Part shown: one piece after another, positions 39,057 through 47,731 of the stretch
Layout: every line of letters starts with the position of its first letter
How positions within the stretch are numbered: position 1 is the first letter of the stretch
Origin: Gordonia asplenii
GTDB taxonomy: Bacteria > Actinomycetota > Actinomycetes > Mycobacteriales > Mycobacteriaceae
Direction: 5' to 3'
DNA: 64,000 nt
NCBI RefSeq assembly: GCF_012933505.1
Contig: NZ_JABBNB010000019.1
Coordinates: forward strand, 1-64,000
Made by a program: the position numbers and the translations under genes
Notes under the pieces: model-generated
What the model saw: only the letters and a program-made list of their open reading frames with translations
Told to the model about the DNA's origin: nothing
The model's database searches: none

Positions 39057-39683
39057 CTAGTCGGAACCGCGCGGGTCGGCGCGCAGCGCGGGCATCAGAT
39101 AGCGGCGCAGGTGTCCCAGGACGTCGCCGGTATCGTCGGGGTTCACCGTGTTGCTCGGCATGGTGCCCAAGCTGATCAGTGTCCTCGCGACCCACTCGGC
39201 GACCTCGTCGAGGCGGTGGGCCGCATGGATTTCGCCCTTGCCCGACGCCGCGTCGACGTATGGGCGCCAGAAAGCCGCCAGGTCGGGGACCAACCCGGAG
39301 ACGCCGGCACCCGCGCAGGCCGCAAAGTCTTCGGGTTCGTCTGTGCGCAACCGCATCAGCAGCGTGCCGGGGTCGTCGTAGGCGCCGCGACCGATCCGAA
39401 CACCGGCGGCGAGCTGTCGGTCGAAGCCGTCGATTCCGTCGAGCTCGCGGCGCGCGTCAGTCCAAAACGACTCCGTCAATCGCACGATCGCGGCGCCCAC
39501 CAACGTGGGCTTGTCGGGGAAATGCCGGTACAGCCAGGCTCGTGAAACACCGGCGGATTCGGCGACCTGCTGCATGGTCATCGCGCGAATTCCCTTGTCC
39601 GCCAATAGCTTGTCGGTGGCGTCGAGCAGCCGAGTCGTTACGGACGGGGGAGCGAGATCAGTCGGCGGCAGCTCAGACACCAC
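39057..39683 (-). CDS. TetR-family regulator of the adjacent flavin monooxygenase
   Basis: A 208-residue TetR protein: LLADKGIRAMTMQQVAESAG, then VSRAWLYRHFPDKPTLVGAA. The GTG start (39683 or 39680) lies just before the first of two matched operators. It is divergent from the FMO–hydrolase operon. Autoregulation and repression of the FMO genes are inferred from the operator positions. Confidence 0.87.
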   Translation of the reverse strand: MVSELPPTDLAPPSVTTRLLDATDKLLADKGIRAMTMQQVAESAGVSRAWLYRHFPDKPTLVGAAIVRLTESFWTDARRELDGIDGFDRQLAAGVRIGRGAYDDPGTLLMRLRTDEPEDFAACAGAGVSGLVPDLAAFWRPYVDAASGKGEIHAAHRLDEVAEWVARTLISLGTMPSNTVNPDDTGDVLGHLRRYLMPALRADPRGSD

Positions 39684-39701
39684 CTGACAGTAGCAGCCAC
39701 G

Positions 39702-39727
39702 GTAGACAGATTTCAGAAACTGTTTAC
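39702..39727. promoter_or_regulatory. TetR operator 1 (GTAGACAG-N10-CTGTTTAC)
   Basis: An inverted repeat of GTAGACAG and CTGTTTAC (7 of 8 pairs) with a 10-bp spacer, 18 bp upstream of the TetR start. Same geometry as operator 2; centres are 44 bp apart (about four helical turns). Confidence 0.7.
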
Positions 39728-39745
39728 AGACGTCGTCGCGATGTA

Positions 39746-39771
39746 GTAGACAGAATGAGTGATCTGTCTAC
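39746..39771. promoter_or_regulatory. TetR operator 2 (GTAGACAG-N10-CTGTCTAC)
   Basis: Perfect 9-bp arms, GTAGACAGA and TCTGTCTAC, around ATGAGTGA. It covers an ATG at 39755 that would otherwise be an in-frame FMO start, supporting the start at 39788 instead. Confidence 0.75.
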
Positions 39772-39787
39772 ACACCGGGAGTGCCGT

Positions 39788-41185
39788 ATGAATCACCCCT
39801 TGCCGAGCACGGCGATCATCGGCGCCGGTATCAGCGGCCTGACCGCGGGCAAGATGCTCAACGACTACGGCGTGCCGTACGTGTGCTTCGAGTCCTCCGA
39901 TCGGATCGGCGGGAACTGGGCGTTCGGCAATCCCAACGGCCACAGCAGTGCGTACAAGTCGCTGCACATCGACACTTCCAAGCATCAGCTGTCGTTCCGC
40001 GACTTCCCGATGCCGACCGACTACCCGGACTTCCCGCATCACACCGAGATCAAGAAGTACCTGGACTCCTACGCCGATGCCTTCGGCCTGCTGGACAATA
40101 TCGAATTCGAGAACGGCGTCACGCACGCGCGACGGCTCGACGACGGTGGCTGGGAGCTGGAAACCCAACGGGGACAGCGGCGTCGGTTCGATCTGCTAGT
40201 GGTCGCCAACGGGCACCACTGGGACCCGCGATCACCGGAATTCCCCGGCGACTTCACCGGCGTGACGATGCACGCGCACCACTACATCGACCCGAAGACG
40301 CCGTACGACTTCTCCGGCAAGCGAATCCTCGTGGTGGGGTTGGGCAACAGTGCGGCAGACATCGCTGTGGAACTGTCGTCGCGGACCCTCGACAACACGC
40401 TGACGCTGTCGACACGGTCGGGCGCGTGGATCGTCCCGAAATACTTCGCGGGTAAACCTGCCGACAAGTACTACCACACCTCGCCGCACATACCGTTCGC
40501 ATGGCAACGCAAGTTCATGCAGGTGATGCAGCCGCTGACCACCGGCCGCCCGGAGGACTACGGGCTGCCGACGCCCAACCACAAATTCTTTGAAGCGCAT
40601 CCCACCCAGTCGGTGGAACTGCCGCTGCGCCTCGGCTCCGGCGATGTCGTCGCCAAGCCGAACATCACCCGATTCGACGGCGACACAGTCTATTTCGACG
40701 ACGGCACCTCCGACGACTTCGACATCATCATCTACGCGACCGGCTACAACATCACCTTTCCGTTCTTCGACCCGGACTTCATCAGCGCGCCCGACAATCG
40801 CATCGACCTGTACAAACGCATGTTCTATCCGGGCATCGACGATCTCATCTTCGCGGGATTCGCGCAGGCGACGCCGACGCTGTTCCCGTTCGTCGAGGCA
40901 CAGGCTCGATTGGTCGGCGCCTACGCGGTGGGCCGGTACCGGCTGCCCGACGTCGCCGAGATGCGTCAGGTGATCGCCGCCGATCAGCAGTTCTACACCG
41001 GGCACATGCTCGACCGTCCACGGCACACCCAGCAGTTGGATTACTACTTGTACGAACACAACATGCGCACCGCGGAGATCCCCGCCGGCGTCAAGCGAGC
41101 GCACCTACAGGGTCCGCCGCGATGGGCCGGCGTCGATGCCGCCGTAGATGCCGCCGTCGAGGCACAGCTTGAGGATCGGCTATGA
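39788..41185 (+). CDS. Flavin-containing monooxygenase (FMO/Baeyer-Villiger type)
   Basis: A 465-residue class B flavoprotein monooxygenase. FAD fold AIIGAGISGLTAGKML at the N-terminus, a second NADPH fold LVVGLGNSAADIAVELS near residue 183, and the IIYATGYNITFPF motif near residue 315 are typical of FMOs. I chose the ATG at 39788 with GGGAG 5 nt upstream. The following hydrolase overlaps by 4 nt, a pairing seen for ketone oxidation followed by ester hydrolysis (inference). Confidence 0.87.
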   Translation: MNHPLPSTAIIGAGISGLTAGKMLNDYGVPYVCFESSDRIGGNWAFGNPNGHSSAYKSLHIDTSKHQLSFRDFPMPTDYPDFPHHTEIKKYLDSYADAFGLLDNIEFENGVTHARRLDDGGWELETQRGQRRRFDLLVVANGHHWDPRSPEFPGDFTGVTMHAHHYIDPKTPYDFSGKRILVVGLGNSAADIAVELSSRTLDNTLTLSTRSGAWIVPKYFAGKPADKYYHTSPHIPFAWQRKFMQVMQPLTTGRPEDYGLPTPNHKFFEAHPTQSVELPLRLGSGDVVAKPNITRFDGDTVYFDDGTSDDFDIIIYATGYNITFPFFDPDFISAPDNRIDLYKRMFYPGIDDLIFAGFAQATPTLFPFVEAQARLVGAYAVGRYRLPDVAEMRQVIAADQQFYTGHMLDRPRHTQQLDYYLYEHNMRTAEIPAGVKRAHLQGPPRWAGVDAAVDAAVEAQLEDRL

Positions 41186-42132
41186 ATCGTCTCACCGTCA
41201 CGTTCAATTCATACGGAACCCGTTGCGAGGCATGGTTTTACCCCGGCCCAGAAGATTCACGGTTCGACGGCCCCACAGGTCGCCCGGTGGTGGTGATGGC
41301 GCATGGATTCGCCGGGACCAAGGACTCCGGGCTCGAGCCGTTCGCACTGCGACTCGCCGACGCCGGGTTCGCGGTGTTCGCCTTCGACTATCGCGGGTTC
41401 GGCGCGTCGGAAGGGCAAGTACGGCAACGGATCTCGATGGCAGATCAGGCCGACGACTACCGGGCCGCCATCGCAGCCGTCGGAGCGCGGCCGGGCATCG
41501 ACCGCAATCGTATTGTGCTGTGGGGTCTTTCGCAGTCGGGCGGGCACGTGCTCGTCGTCGCGGCGGGTCGATCCGATGTCTGCGCGGTCGTGTCGATGGT
41601 GCCGATGGTGAGCGGAATCGCCGCCGGACGACACAACTTTGCGACGGTCGGCGCCAAAGGCATGCTCCGCTCGACGGCCGTGGGACTCGGTAGCGCGATG
41701 GCGGCGAAAGTCGGTGCACGGCGTCGAATGTTGCCCGTCGTCGGCGAGCCGGGCGAAAACGCCGCCTTGACCGCGCCGGGATACCTGGAGGCATACGAGT
41801 CCATCGCCGGCCCGACCTGGCGTAACGAGGTCGATGCCGCGGTCGGATTGGAGCTGGGCTCGTTCAACGCGGATAAGCACGCGGACGACATCGACGCGCC
41901 CGTGCTGGTGCAGATCGCCGATTTCGATCGGGCGGCGCCGCCGTACGCCGCGTCGAAGACGGCGTTCAAGGCGCGAGCACAGGTACGCCACTACCCGTGC
42001 GACCACTTCGACGTCTTCGAGGGGCGCGGCTGGTTTGAACCGGCTGTGGCGCACCAACTTTCATTCCTCACCGCGCAGCTGTCGTCTGTGGAGGCGGGGG
42101 CTGATTGCAATCTGTCGGGTGAGGCTCGGTGA
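41182..42132 (+). CDS. Alpha/beta hydrolase (dienelactone hydrolase/peptidase S9-like)
   Basis: A 316-residue hydrolase. VVMAHGFAGTKDSGLEPFA contains the oxyanion HG motif and GLSQSGGHVL near residue 115 the nucleophile elbow (GxSxxGG). An Asp in QIADFDRAAPP and a His in YPCDHFDVFEG complete the triad. Start overlaps the FMO stop (ATGA). The last ten or so residues (ADCNLSGEAR) are encoded by a GATTGCAATC-family repeat, so the natural C-terminus has probably been extended by repeat insertion. Confidence 0.86.
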   Translation: MNRLTVTFNSYGTRCEAWFYPGPEDSRFDGPTGRPVVVMAHGFAGTKDSGLEPFALRLADAGFAVFAFDYRGFGASEGQVRQRISMADQADDYRAAIAAVGARPGIDRNRIVLWGLSQSGGHVLVVAAGRSDVCAVVSMVPMVSGIAAGRHNFATVGAKGMLRSTAVGLGSAMAAKVGARRRMLPVVGEPGENAALTAPGYLEAYESIAGPTWRNEVDAAVGLELGSFNADKHADDIDAPVLVQIADFDRAAPPYAASKTAFKARAQVRHYPCDHFDVFEGRGWFEPAVAHQLSFLTAQLSSVEAGADCNLSGEAR

Positions 42133-42175
42133 GGGAGTGGCTCCCTCGGCCGGGGTGAGGTGGCTGATTGCAATC
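42103..42175 (-). repeat. GATTGCAATC-family repeat pair
   Basis: GGCTGATTGCAATCTG (around 42100–42114) and again at 42163–42177, 63 bp apart, with CTCCCTCGGCCGGGG between. This is the reverse complement of the 92-bp tandem family at 8921–9184. The first copy is inside the 3' end of the hydrolase gene. Confidence 0.85.
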
Positions 42176-42222
42176 TGTCGTCGGGGAGTGCGAGCGCCGC
42201 GACGGCCCGATACGACGAAGAC

Positions 42223-42251
42223 TGCCCACCTGCACACAGCGCAGGTGGGCA
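42223..42251. terminator. Terminator between convergent hydrolase and lipoprotein genes
   Basis: An 11-bp perfect stem, TGCCCACCTGC/GCAGGTGGGCA, with loop ACACAGC. It lies 29 bp past the lipoprotein stop on the minus strand. Confidence 0.75.
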
Positions 42252-42279
42252 CTCCCGAGTGGGGCCGATCAGGCCGAAA

Positions 42280-42921
42280 CTACTTGGCCGGAACGACCTT
42301 GCCGTCGACGGTGACCTCGACTGTGTCGGTCTTCGAGTCCCAGGTGATCTTGCCGTGCTCGAAGGTCGATACCTTCAGCGTGCCCTCTTCGGTCTCGTCG
42401 CTGGTCGCGGTGCCGAGCGGACCATTCGAGCCGCCCTTGCCGTCGGCCGACGGGTGACCGGTCGCGTCGCGCTTGACGTTCCACGCGTCGCGGATCTTGC
42501 CCCAGGTGATGTAGGCCGGGGTAGCGGGCTCGGCGTTCTTAGCGGTAATGACGCCGCCGTCGAACTGCTGGAACACGACGCCGCTGGCGCTGGTGCCCGA
42601 CGCCTCCGGGCCCGTCAACGGTTTGCCCAGGTCGGCGCGCTGCTTCTCGGTGGCCGACTGATATTTCGCGGCGAGCGAGCCGGAGAGCGTCACCTTGGTG
42701 CCGTCCGCCGCGGTCAACTCAACGGATTTGTTCTCGGCCGACGCCATGGACGACCCCGACATGGCCGACCCCGACATCGCGGCCGAGCTCGCCTCAGCCG
42801 ACGCCGATGCCGACGCGCTGGTGGAAGTGTCGCTGCTGTTGTCGCTGCAACCCGCGACGATGAGGACCGCGAAAGAAGCGGCGGCAGCTGCGCCGACCGT
42901 CCGTCGAATGATCTGCTTCAT
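42280..42921 (-). CDS. LGFP-repeat-type lipoprotein
   Basis: A 213-residue secreted lipoprotein. Signal peptide MKQIIRRTVGAAAAASFAVL then IVAGC, lipidated Cys25. A Ser/Ala/Met-rich linker follows to about residue 65. The C-terminal domain has LGKPLTGPEAS, VVFQQFDGGVITAK, ITWGKIRDAWN and NGPLGTATSDE, the pattern of LGFP repeats that bind the mycolyl cell envelope in Corynebacteriales/Mycobacteriales. The ATG at 42921 fits the signal peptide; the open frame upstream is not used. Confidence 0.82.
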   Translation of the reverse strand: MKQIIRRTVGAAAAASFAVLIVAGCSDNSSDTSTSASASASAEASSAAMSGSAMSGSSMASAENKSVELTAADGTKVTLSGSLAAKYQSATEKQRADLGKPLTGPEASGTSASGVVFQQFDGGVITAKNAEPATPAYITWGKIRDAWNVKRDATGHPSADGKGGSNGPLGTATSDETEEGTLKVSTFEHGKITWDSKTDTVEVTVDGKVVPAK

Positions 42922-43326
42922 GATTCCCCTTCGGTTTCTGAGAGCAACTAATCGCCTCGACGCGTACAGGTGCACGCGTACCGCGTTCGACCTAACCACA
43001 TTTCGATTCGAGAAATGCTCAATTCACGATCCTGGCGTGGCGCGGGGTCGGCGCAGACTGTCTGTTCGCCGTCGGTGACGCGATCCCGGGTGGCCACGTT
43101 CTTGGCCACGTCGGCGGACTCGAATCTCACGACGAAGGGCGCCGGAGGAACTACCGCGGTCGAGACGCCGCTCGAACCGAGCTGAGTCAGCGCCGTTCAC
43201 GGCGAAGCGACGTCGAAGTGGATTGGTAGGTAAGGGTTTTCGCTATATCTACGCGTCTTCGCGCGCTGTAGGGTCGGCATCGAAGGAACGACGACGCACG
43301 GTCGTCCTCGGACGCAAGGAGTGATC
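42922..43326. other. 405-bp gap between divergent lipoprotein and NTF2-like genes
   Basis: No convincing gene. Small open frames on both strands (for example minus 42948–43130) lack a ribosome site and a recognisable family. The part next to the NTF2-like gene is AT-rich (GGTTTTCGCTATATCTAC near 43235) and may hold its promoter. Confidence 0.5.
43231..43239 (+). promoter_or_regulatory. Weak sixth copy of the iac-island box
   Basis: TAAGGGTTT, preceded by GG and followed 11 bp later by CTAC, 87 nt upstream of the NTF2-like gene and in its direction. It resembles the TAARGGA boxes at 46931–58790 but diverges after TAAGG. Confidence 0.3.
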
Positions 43327-43884
43327 ATGCCAACCTCGCCCACGCTCGCCGAATTGGTGGCTCGCATCGAGACGCTGGAGGGTGAGGCGGCGGTCCGACG
43401 GCTGCAGGCCCGCTACATGTTTCTCTGCGACACGCCGTGCCCCGAGTTCGGCGTCGCCGACGACGCTGAACGCATCGATCTGATCCTCGACCTCTACACA
43501 GACGACGCCGTGTGGGAGGGCGTCGGTGACTACTACAACGACCAGTTCGGTCGGCTCGACGGCAAACAGGCTCTGCGCGAACATTTTCAGCGATTCTGGG
43601 GCGAAAGGCGTGACCCGGCGCTCGTGCTGAACGCGCACTACCTCACCGCCGAGCAGATCTACGTCGCCGGCAATCAGGCGACCGGCCAGTGGATTCACGT
43701 ACAACCGTGGCTCTACGCCGACGGGAGCGGACTGCTGCGGTCGAGTCGGTTGAACAACGCCTTTCGCAAAGTCGACGGTCGTTGGCTGATTTCGCGGACG
43801 CGTACCGAGAACGTGTTCGTCGCGCCGTTGCAGGACGGTTTCGCAGATGCCTACCCGACATCGTCGGTGCTGATGAAGCCGTAG
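43327..43884 (+). CDS. SnoaL/NTF2-like protein
   Basis: A 185-residue protein of the NTF2-like fold, the fold also used by small subunits of ring-hydroxylating oxygenases and by ketosteroid isomerases. RLQARYMFLCDTPCPEFG, YTDDAVWEGVGDYYNDQFG and a C-terminal FRKVDGRWLISRTRTENVFV are typical. AAGGAG lies 6 nt before the ATG. It marks the left edge of the amine/indole catabolic island and converges with the amine oxidase. Catalytic role unknown. Confidence 0.75.
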   Translation: MPTSPTLAELVARIETLEGEAAVRRLQARYMFLCDTPCPEFGVADDAERIDLILDLYTDDAVWEGVGDYYNDQFGRLDGKQALREHFQRFWGERRDPALVLNAHYLTAEQIYVAGNQATGQWIHVQPWLYADGSGLLRSSRLNNAFRKVDGRWLISRTRTENVFVAPLQDGFADAYPTSSVLMKP

Positions 43885-43901
43885 TCGAACGGCAACGCGG
43901 A

Positions 43902-43948
43902 CGACGAGAGTCCGGTCGGGCCAGGATGCTCGACCGGACTTGTCGTCG
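43902..43948. terminator. Terminator between convergent NTF2-like and amine oxidase genes
   Basis: AGTCCGGTCG (43909–43918) pairs with CGACCGGACT (43931–43940), and flanking GACGA/TCGTC bases extend the stem. It lies in the 69-bp gap between the two stops. Confidence 0.7.
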
Positions 43949-43953
43949 AGGAC

Positions 43954-45297
43954 CTACCTCAATTCGTTTATCAGCCTGCGTGCGTTGACGATTCCTGACT
44001 GGATGGCGCCGTCGACGCACACCCCGTTCCAGCCGCGGGCGTAGTCGGCGCCGGCGAATTGCAATCGAGTGTCCGATGATTCGAAGTTGCTCCAGCCGTT
44101 GATGAACTGCCCCGAGCGCAGCGTCGCCCAGGTCTGCCCGGACCACTTGTCGGCCACCCAGTCGTGGCCGCCGCAGTCGAGCACGGTGAGGTCGTCGCGC
44201 CACACGTTGATTGCGGCCTGCGCCGCCTCGACGTCGTCGAGGGCGAGGCGAGTGTGGTCGGAGCCGAATCCGACGAGGATGGTCGCGTCCTCGTCGTCGA
44301 GGAACTTCTCGCTGCGGATCAGCGAGATCGGGTGCTGGCCGGGAGCGCCGGCGATGATCGATTGGTGGCCCTTGACCTTTATCCAGATCTTGAGACCCAC
44401 CGAATTGGTTCCCGCGGTGATCATTTCCCGTTGTGCCGCGCCGAGTTCCGGGCTGAACTCGATGTTCTTCAGCGCGCCGATGGGTGCGGTGACGATGACA
44501 GCATCGGCAGTGTCGGTCGTGCCGTCGGCGAAGGTGACCGTGGCACCCGCCGTCGTGTGCTCGACACGGGACACCGGAGTCCCCAGCTCGACGTCGGCGC
44601 ACAGATCCTCGGCGATGGACTGATACAGCCCGCGCATCCCGTCGGTCAGCTTGAAGCGCAACGTCTGCTCGTCCATCAGTGAGCTTCGGTGGTCACTCAA
44701 CGACGCCCAATGCTTGGCCATCAGTGGTGAGGCCGTGGCCGTCGACCCCTGGTAGCCTGCCGACCAGTACGAGTCGGCCAAGTCGATCTGCTCCTGCGAG
44801 TATTCGCCGTCACGCAAGCAATCGAGCACGCTTCCCTGGTCAGCCTGCCGGAATCGCTCGACCAGCTCCGGATCCGAGTTCGGGTCGTTGAGGACGTACA
44901 GCGGATCATGTGGGTAGGGAAAGAAGTCCCGAGATCCCTCAAAGACCTTGTCCTGCAACGTGGTCAGTGCTTTGTCGAGGTCATGTTCGGTGCCGTGGCG
45001 CACGACGCCGTCGCTGACCCAGTAGGCGTCGTCGATGTCGGGGCTGGGGTAGATGCCCTGGTCGTAGCGCGTGATCTCGGTCCAGACGAAGGGCTGCATC
45101 CAGTGCACCCAAGTCGCGCCCATTTCGAGAGCGTGGCCGCCGAGGCGCTCGTCGGTCCAGGCCCGGCCGCCGATGCGGTCGCGTGCTTCGACGATGCGGA
45201 CGGTGACACCGGCCGATTCGAGTTCGCGGGCGGCGATCAGCCCGGCGAATCCGGCCCCGACGACGATGACTTTCTGATGGGTCTGTGAGTCAGACAT
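43954..45297 (-). CDS. Flavin-dependent amine oxidase
   Basis: A 447-residue FAD amine oxidase. The N-terminal VIVVGAGFAGLIAARELESA binds FAD, and EARDRIGGRAWTDERLGGHA, MGATWVHWMQPF and the C-terminal FAGADYARGWNGVCVDGAIQ are signature segments. It probably oxidises a primary amine to an aldehyde with H2O2 release. It lies 42 bp behind the APC permease gene, likely one operon. With the aldehyde dehydrogenase and iac genes nearby, an arylalkyl amine such as tryptamine is a plausible substrate (inference). Confidence 0.85.
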   Translation of the reverse strand: MSDSQTHQKVIVVGAGFAGLIAARELESAGVTVRIVEARDRIGGRAWTDERLGGHALEMGATWVHWMQPFVWTEITRYDQGIYPSPDIDDAYWVSDGVVRHGTEHDLDKALTTLQDKVFEGSRDFFPYPHDPLYVLNDPNSDPELVERFRQADQGSVLDCLRDGEYSQEQIDLADSYWSAGYQGSTATASPLMAKHWASLSDHRSSLMDEQTLRFKLTDGMRGLYQSIAEDLCADVELGTPVSRVEHTTAGATVTFADGTTDTADAVIVTAPIGALKNIEFSPELGAAQREMITAGTNSVGLKIWIKVKGHQSIIAGAPGQHPISLIRSEKFLDDEDATILVGFGSDHTRLALDDVEAAQAAINVWRDDLTVLDCGGHDWVADKWSGQTWATLRSGQFINGWSNFESSDTRLQFAGADYARGWNGVCVDGAIQSGIVNARRLINELR

Positions 45298-45339
45298 TGC
45301 TTGTGTTCCTTGATCTTTCGGGTGCGACGGTGGATAGGC

Positions 45340-46791
45340 TCACGCGAGGGGGCTGTGCTGAGTGCGCGCCCCGCGGTCGAGCTGACGGTCGGCTACCAGG
45401 CGGGCCCCGACGACGCCGCCGACGAACACCACGGCGATCACCACGAGGAAGACGACGGACAGGACGCGAGAGCCGCCGATCAGGGTGGTGAAGTTGGCGA
45501 TCACCAGTGCCGTGATCCCGACCAGCCCGATGGTGCCAAGCGCAGGCGCGATCTTGGTGTGCCACCACCGGTTGTCCGAATCGGTGCGCCGGAAGTAGGC
45601 GATGATCGCAACGCTGGTGAGGACCATCAGCGCGAGGATGGCGACGATGGCGACGCCGGCCATCCAGGTGAACAGCTGCAGTACGGGGTCGGCGTTGGCC
45701 ACGGCGAACGCACCGACCAGAATGAATGCGCTGATCGTCTGCAGGATCGAGCCTTCGTGCGGGGAACCGTGCTTGGGGTGGACGTTCATCAGCCGCTTCG
45801 GGGCGAAGCCGGTGCGCGACAACGCGAAGATGTAGCGGGCGATCGCGTTGTGGAACGCGAGCAGGGCGGCGAAGAGGCTGGTCACCAGCATCACCATCAT
45901 GATGTCGGAGGCGACGCTGCCGAGGAACTTGGTAGCCGCGGTGAAGGTGAGGTCAGCGGTATCCGACTGGGCAGCCTCGGCGACCTTGTCACTGCCGAAG
46001 GCCAGGACGACGGCCCAACTGGCCACAGCGTAGAGCACACCGATGGTGATGACGGCGACGTACGTGGCGATCGGAACGGTACGTTTGGGATTCTTCGCTT
46101 CCTCACCGTAGATGGCCGTAGCCTCGAAGCCGACGAAAGATCCGATGGCGAACATCAGCGCGATACCCGGGGAGCCGGAGAAGAAGGCGTGCGGGGTGAA
46201 CGACACGAAGTCGATTCCGTGGGCGCCGCCCTTGATCAGCACGCCGACCGACAGTGCCACGATCAACGCGATCTCCGCGACGAGCAGCACGCCGAGAACC
46301 TTGGCGCCGAGGTCGATGCTGCGATATCCGAGCACCCCGACGATCGCCATGAGGACGCCGGCCCACAGCCACCACGGCAGGTCCGGCCCGCCGAATTTCA
46401 CCACAACACCCTGCAGCGTCGACGCCGCGAGACCGTAGATCGCAGCCTGAATCGTCGTGTAGGCGAGCAGCGCCAATCCGGCACCTCCGAGGCCCGCGGA
46501 TCGTCCGAGACCCTTGCGGACGTAGGCGTAGAAGGCGCCGGTATCGGTGACTGAACCGCTCATGGCGGCATATCCGACACTGAAGATCAGCAGAACCACG
46601 GCGGCAATGATGTAGGCCATCGGCGCGCCGGCGCCGTTGCCGATCGCGATCATGACCGGCAGTGACCCGGCGACCGCGGTGAGCGGTGCCGCAGCGGCGA
46701 TTACCAGAAACACGATGCCTGCGACGCCGATCGAGCCGCGCAGCGACGAACCGCCGTCAGATGTTGTTGGGGTGGTGGGGCTATCGATCAT
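45340..46791 (-). CDS. APC-family amino acid/amine permease
   Basis: A 483-residue, about 12-helix permease of the amino acid–polyamine–organocation superfamily. SIGVAGIVFLVIAAAAPLTA opens helix 1 and AMLFAIGSFVGFEATAIYGE-like residues form the conserved helix 6 region. GAGG precedes the ATG at 46791; longer frames run through the divergent promoter. First gene of an operon with the amine oxidase, so it probably imports that enzyme's substrate. Confidence 0.87.
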   Translation of the reverse strand: MIDSPTTPTTSDGGSSLRGSIGVAGIVFLVIAAAAPLTAVAGSLPVMIAIGNGAGAPMAYIIAAVVLLIFSVGYAAMSGSVTDTGAFYAYVRKGLGRSAGLGGAGLALLAYTTIQAAIYGLAASTLQGVVVKFGGPDLPWWLWAGVLMAIVGVLGYRSIDLGAKVLGVLLVAEIALIVALSVGVLIKGGAHGIDFVSFTPHAFFSGSPGIALMFAIGSFVGFEATAIYGEEAKNPKRTVPIATYVAVITIGVLYAVASWAVVLAFGSDKVAEAAQSDTADLTFTAATKFLGSVASDIMMVMLVTSLFAALLAFHNAIARYIFALSRTGFAPKRLMNVHPKHGSPHEGSILQTISAFILVGAFAVANADPVLQLFTWMAGVAIVAILALMVLTSVAIIAYFRRTDSDNRWWHTKIAPALGTIGLVGITALVIANFTTLIGGSRVLSVVFLVVIAVVFVGGVVGARLVADRQLDRGARTQHSPLA

Positions 46792-46863
46792 GATCGACCT
46801 CTTCCGAAGCGTCCGATTCGACGCTTCACACGATCTCGTGGCTTGGGAGACCACGGTCTGTGA

Positions 46864-46879
46864 TTCAACACGTGTAGAA
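46864..46879. promoter_or_regulatory. Candidate TetR operator in the APC permease/tetR promoter
   Basis: TTCAACACGTGTAGAA pairs in 7 of 8 positions. It lies between the divergent permease (start 46791) and TetR (start 46973) genes, where a repressor of both would bind. Confidence 0.5.
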
Positions 46880-46930
46880 CCATGGCGTCTGATGAACGCT
46901 ACTGTGACCAGAGAGCGGCGGCTATGCGGA

Positions 46931-46939
46931 ATTCCTTTA
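46931..46939 (-). promoter_or_regulatory. iac-island box A
   Basis: TAAAGGAAT on the minus strand, flanked CTA…TAG, 139 nt upstream of the APC permease start and in its direction. One of five similar boxes upstream of transcription units in the island. Confidence 0.5.
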
Positions 46940-46972
46940 GCGCCCGGCGCCGCGACTGACCGGGAGGACGAC

Positions 46973-47566
46973 GTGCCAAAACTGGTAAACCATGCGGAAC
47001 GACGCACGACCATCGTCGAAGCGGCGTGGCGGCTGATCGCCGAGCGCGGCATTGACGGTGTGAACATGCGTGATCTTGCTGCGGCCGCGGGCTACACCAA
47101 CGGGGCACTCAGTCACTACTTCGGCGGAAAGGACGAGATCCTGCGCAGCGCCTTCGAACACGTCCTGGTCGAAACGAACCGTCGCATCGACGCGTCGGTC
47201 GGGTCGTCGCACGGTCGGGCCGCGCTGCGCAAGGTCTGCTTCGAGATCATGCCGCTGACGTCGTCGGCTGCATTGGAGGCGCGCATCGCGGTGTCGTTAT
47301 GGCAACGCGCTATGAATGACCCGGTGATGAAGCGGATCAACAACGATGCCGTCGGGCAGTGGAAGGCCATCATGCGCCGACATTGGACCGAAGCCATTGC
47401 CGCGCATGAACTTCCACCGACCGATGTCGACAGGGGAGTCGAACTGCTGATGACCGCGATAATCGGCCTGCAGATCACCGCGGTCTTGGACTCTGATGCC
47501 GCGTCGCGCGGGGCCCAGGTCGCGCTACTCGATCGGATCCTCGCCGCTGAAGGTCGCTGCGGCTAG
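46973..47566 (+). CDS. TetR-family regulator of the amine uptake/oxidation genes
   Basis: A 197-residue TetR protein: WRLIAERGIDGVNMRDLAAA, then YTNGALSHYFGGKDEILRSA. I chose the GTG at 46973 with GGGAGG upstream; the frame is open from 46637 but overlaps the permease gene. Divergent from the permease–amine oxidase operon and just upstream of iacC. The C-terminal half resembles BetI-type ligand domains, which fits amine or choline-like ligands. Confidence 0.85.
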   Translation: MPKLVNHAERRTTIVEAAWRLIAERGIDGVNMRDLAAAAGYTNGALSHYFGGKDEILRSAFEHVLVETNRRIDASVGSSHGRAALRKVCFEIMPLTSSAALEARIAVSLWQRAMNDPVMKRINNDAVGQWKAIMRRHWTEAIAAHELPPTDVDRGVELLMTAIIGLQITAVLDSDAASRGAQVALLDRILAAEGRCG

Positions 47567-47575
47567 GCCTGTGCC

Positions 47576-47584
47576 TAAAGGAAT
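47576..47584 (+). promoter_or_regulatory. iac-island box B
   Basis: TAAAGGAAT within CCTAAAGGAATCACCTAGG (CCTA/TAGG ends), 147 nt upstream of iacC and in its direction. Confidence 0.55.
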
Positions 47585-47731
47585 CACCTAGGAACACGGA
47601 AGTGATTGCTGATTGGCGATGCCTGCGCGCGCTCATACTGTTTGAGGCGACACACCGATCGTCCTCGACTCGCGTCAACCGGGTTTCGCCGGGCCTCGCG
47701 CGATTCGACGACCCGCAGTTCTGGAGCCGTG

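Noticed and set aside
42948-43185. Small open frames on both strands upstream of the lipoprotein gene
   Set aside because: No ribosome site, no recognisable family, and the two strands compete; left as non-coding.
46637-46972. Longer N-terminus for the TetR gene at 46973
   Set aside because: The extension overlaps the 5' end of the permease gene and the divergent promoter; a GGGAGG site supports the GTG at 46973.
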